NCBI RefSeq assembly: GCF_011420305.2
Contig: NZ_CP061769.1
Location: 2,343,001-2,407,000, forward strand
Length of the DNA stretch: 64,000 nucleotides
Reading direction: 5' to 3'
From: Nocardioides ochotonae
Lineage (GTDB): Bacteria; Actinomycetota; Actinomycetes; Propionibacteriales; Nocardioidaceae
Shown here piece after piece: positions 62,707 to 64,000 of the stretch. The first letter of the stretch is position 1; the number at the start of each line of letters is the position of its first letter. A program made the translations under genes and the position numbers. The notes under the pieces were generated by a model, which saw nothing but the letters and a program-made list of their open reading frames with translations, was not told where the DNA came from and did not search any database.

Positions 62707-64000
62707 TTATCCGGCAGACGCGAGGGCCATGATCCCTATCACCACCAGCACCGTGCCGCACGCGAGCAGCACCTGCACGCGAGTGAGCCACGTCCCGAGC
62801 GCCCGATCCCGCTCCCCGACGGCGATCTCCGGCGTGTCGACGGGGGTACGGCGCAGCAGCAGCTGGCCCAGCAGGAGGGCCGCCGCCAGGCCCAGCACCG
62901 GCGCCGCGGTGGTCCAGTACCGCGGGCCCGCGATGTGCACGAACGGTTGGGTCAGCAGCGCGCCGAGCGACAAGGTGAGCAGCACGCTCACGACCTGGTC
63001 CTCGCGCCAGCGGCGTACGACGCCCACCAGCAGGGCCGCCCCGATCGCGAACGCGCCCCACACCATGCCCCGCGTCACCACGTCGACGACGGCGTCGTGC
63101 GGACGGTCGGGGTCGGTGTCGGGTCGCAGGTAGCTGTAGAACCGCTCCGGGTGGCGCACGTAGGCGTCGAGGTTGTCGAGGACGTCGCTGGCATAGCTCG
63201 CCGCGGTGACGTCTCGACGCGCGTACGCCGACATCTGCTCGGCCACGTCCATCTCGGAGAGCCCGGTGGCGCGCGCGGTCTCCCGCGAGTAGCGCAGCGG
63301 GCTGAACCACGCCGTCGAGCCCGGGTCGCAGGGCCCGAAGCAGACCTGGCTGCGGTCGCCGAAGGTGTTGGCCAGGACCGTGGGGACCGAGGTCGTGGTC
63401 ATCACCGTGCCGCCCAGGCTGCTCGACGCGGCGAGCGACCACGGCACCAGGAGGCCCACGAAGGTCAGCGCCCCGAGGCCCGCGGAGACCACCGCGCGTC
63501 GTCGCTCGGCCCCGCGCAGCAGCGCGATCGCGGCCACGAGTGCCACGACGCCGAGGCCGGCGACCAGCAGCGCGGCGCTGGAGCGGAAGTAGACGACCGC
63601 GATCGCCACCAGGCCCAGCCGCGCCCCCTGGGCGAGCGTCGGCGCCTCACCACGACGCAGCACCCGGCTGAGCTCGACCAGCTCGACGATCAGCAGCACC
63701 ACCAGGATGCCGGCGAACAGGTCGCCCCAGGCAGCCATCGAGAACGCCGCCCACACCGGCACCAGGCCCGGCAGCACCAGCAGCGCACCGGCGTACACGA
63801 CCCCCAGGCTGCGGTACACCCGCAGCACGGTGGCGAGGAAGACCAGGCTGGTCACGATGCCGAGGTAGCCGCGCAGCACCGCGATGTCGGCGTCCGGGAC
63901 GACGAGGTAGAGGGGCGTCAGCAGCATCGCCATGCCGGGCATGAACCAGCCGCTGCTCACGACGTTGCGCTCCACCTCGGCCCAGTCGGGCCCGGTGAAG
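62707..64000 (-). CDS. Polytopic membrane protein of a Gtr-like cluster (5' part outside window)
   Basis: The visible ~431 residues have about ten TM helices with a periplasmic loop of ~100 residues before the last four. The layout suits a GT-C-type glycosyltransferase or similar, but no catalytic motif is visible in this part. The coding frame runs to the right edge, so the N-terminus is missing. It precedes the GtrB-like gene by 30 nt. Confidence 0.75.
   Translation of the reverse strand, partial: FTGPDWAEVERNVVSSGWFMPGMAMLLTPLYLVVPDADIAVLRGYLGIVTSLVFLATVLRVYRSLGVVYAGALLVLPGLVPVWAAFSMAAWGDLFAGILVVLLIVELVELSRVLRRGEAPTLAQGARLGLVAIAVVYFRSSAALLVAGLGVVALVAAIALLRGAERRRAVVSAGLGALTFVGLLVPWSLAASSSLGGTVMTTTSVPTVLANTFGDRSQVCFGPCDPGSTAWFSPLRYSRETARATGLSEMDVAEQMSAYARRDVTAASYASDVLDNLDAYVRHPERFYSYLRPDTDPDRPHDAVVDVVTRGMVWGAFAIGAALLVGVVRRWREDQVVSVLLTLSLGALLTQPFVHIAGPRYWTTAAPVLGLAAALLLGQLLLRRTPVDTPEIAVGERDRALGTWLTRVQVLLACGTVLVVIGIMALASAG

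Noticed and set aside
1..64000. CRISPR array, cas genes, prophage or integrase
   Set aside because: No regularly spaced repeats, Cas motifs, phage structural genes or tyrosine/serine recombinase were seen. The IS3 transposase is the only mobility gene.

Overview
The window is very GC-rich, dense, ATGA/GTGA-coupled actinobacterial chromosome. Signs include a DUF4193 protein, an srs-like type III PKS operon, a Gly-Cys-Val tRNA cluster and two lipoprotein-like genes. The gene content suits Nocardioides or a related Propionibacteriales genus, but that genus-level placement is inference.

Layout: (1) 1-1.6 kb: a cell-surface acyltransferase cut by the window edge and a secreted collagen-like protein. 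(2) 1.9-26.5 kb: an accessory region that looks like a conflict/defence island. It starts with a decaying IS3-family element inserted at the 3' end of mcrC. McrBC follows, then a three-gene membrane module (pseudokinase, one-TM Asp-containing protein, two-TM coiled-coil protein) and a secreted HNH nuclease on the opposite strand. Last comes a ten-gene minus-strand operon (26458 down to 10568) encoding, in transcription order, a small membrane protein, a secreted/anchored VWA protein, a tubulin-like GTPase, a large two-TM protein, a small membrane protein, a repeat (FnIII-like) protein, a GAP1-like protein, a second VWA-like protein, a zinc-ribbon/P-loop GTPase and a TerD-like protein. This operon is the most interesting object here: two different GTPases with a putative GTPase-associated protein, VWA scaffolds and membrane anchors, under one candidate palindromic operator. 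(3) 26.9-28.25 kb: tRNA-Val(CAC), a class IV aminotransferase, and tRNA-Gly/Cys/Val(GAC). (4) 28.4-33.3 kb: small lipoproteins and membrane proteins, two of which look frameshifted.

(5) 33.3-45.7 kb: a divergent B12-regulated locus. Two cobalamin riboswitches lie back to back. The minus one heads an 11-gene run: two paralogous surface proteins, ECF transporter T, A and S components, then MoxR, DUF58, a DUF4381-like protein, two VWA proteins and a TPR-like protein. Nearly every junction is a 4-nt overlap. The plus one controls a secreted repeat protein. The arrangement joins vitamin uptake to a MoxR-VWA chaperone module.

(6) 46.3-51 kb: stress/metabolic genes (DUF1269, TPP-dependent pyruvate oxidase-like enzyme, DUF1360, Zn alcohol dehydrogenase). 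(7) 51.2-53.1 kb: an unaccompanied cytochrome c oxidase subunit I with an extra C-terminal helix. (8) 53.3-56.9 kb: a UbiA / type III PKS / ICMT-like methyltransferase / FAD oxidoreductase operon, predicted to make a modified phenolic or quinone lipid. (9) 57-64 kb: metallo-hydrolase, nnrD with a histidine phosphatase, DUF4383, DUF4193, and a GtrA / GtrB-like glycosyltransferase / polytopic protein cell-envelope glycosylation cluster that runs off the window.

No rRNA, CRISPR array, integrase or origin was seen. All assignments come from reading motifs by eye; no database search was run.
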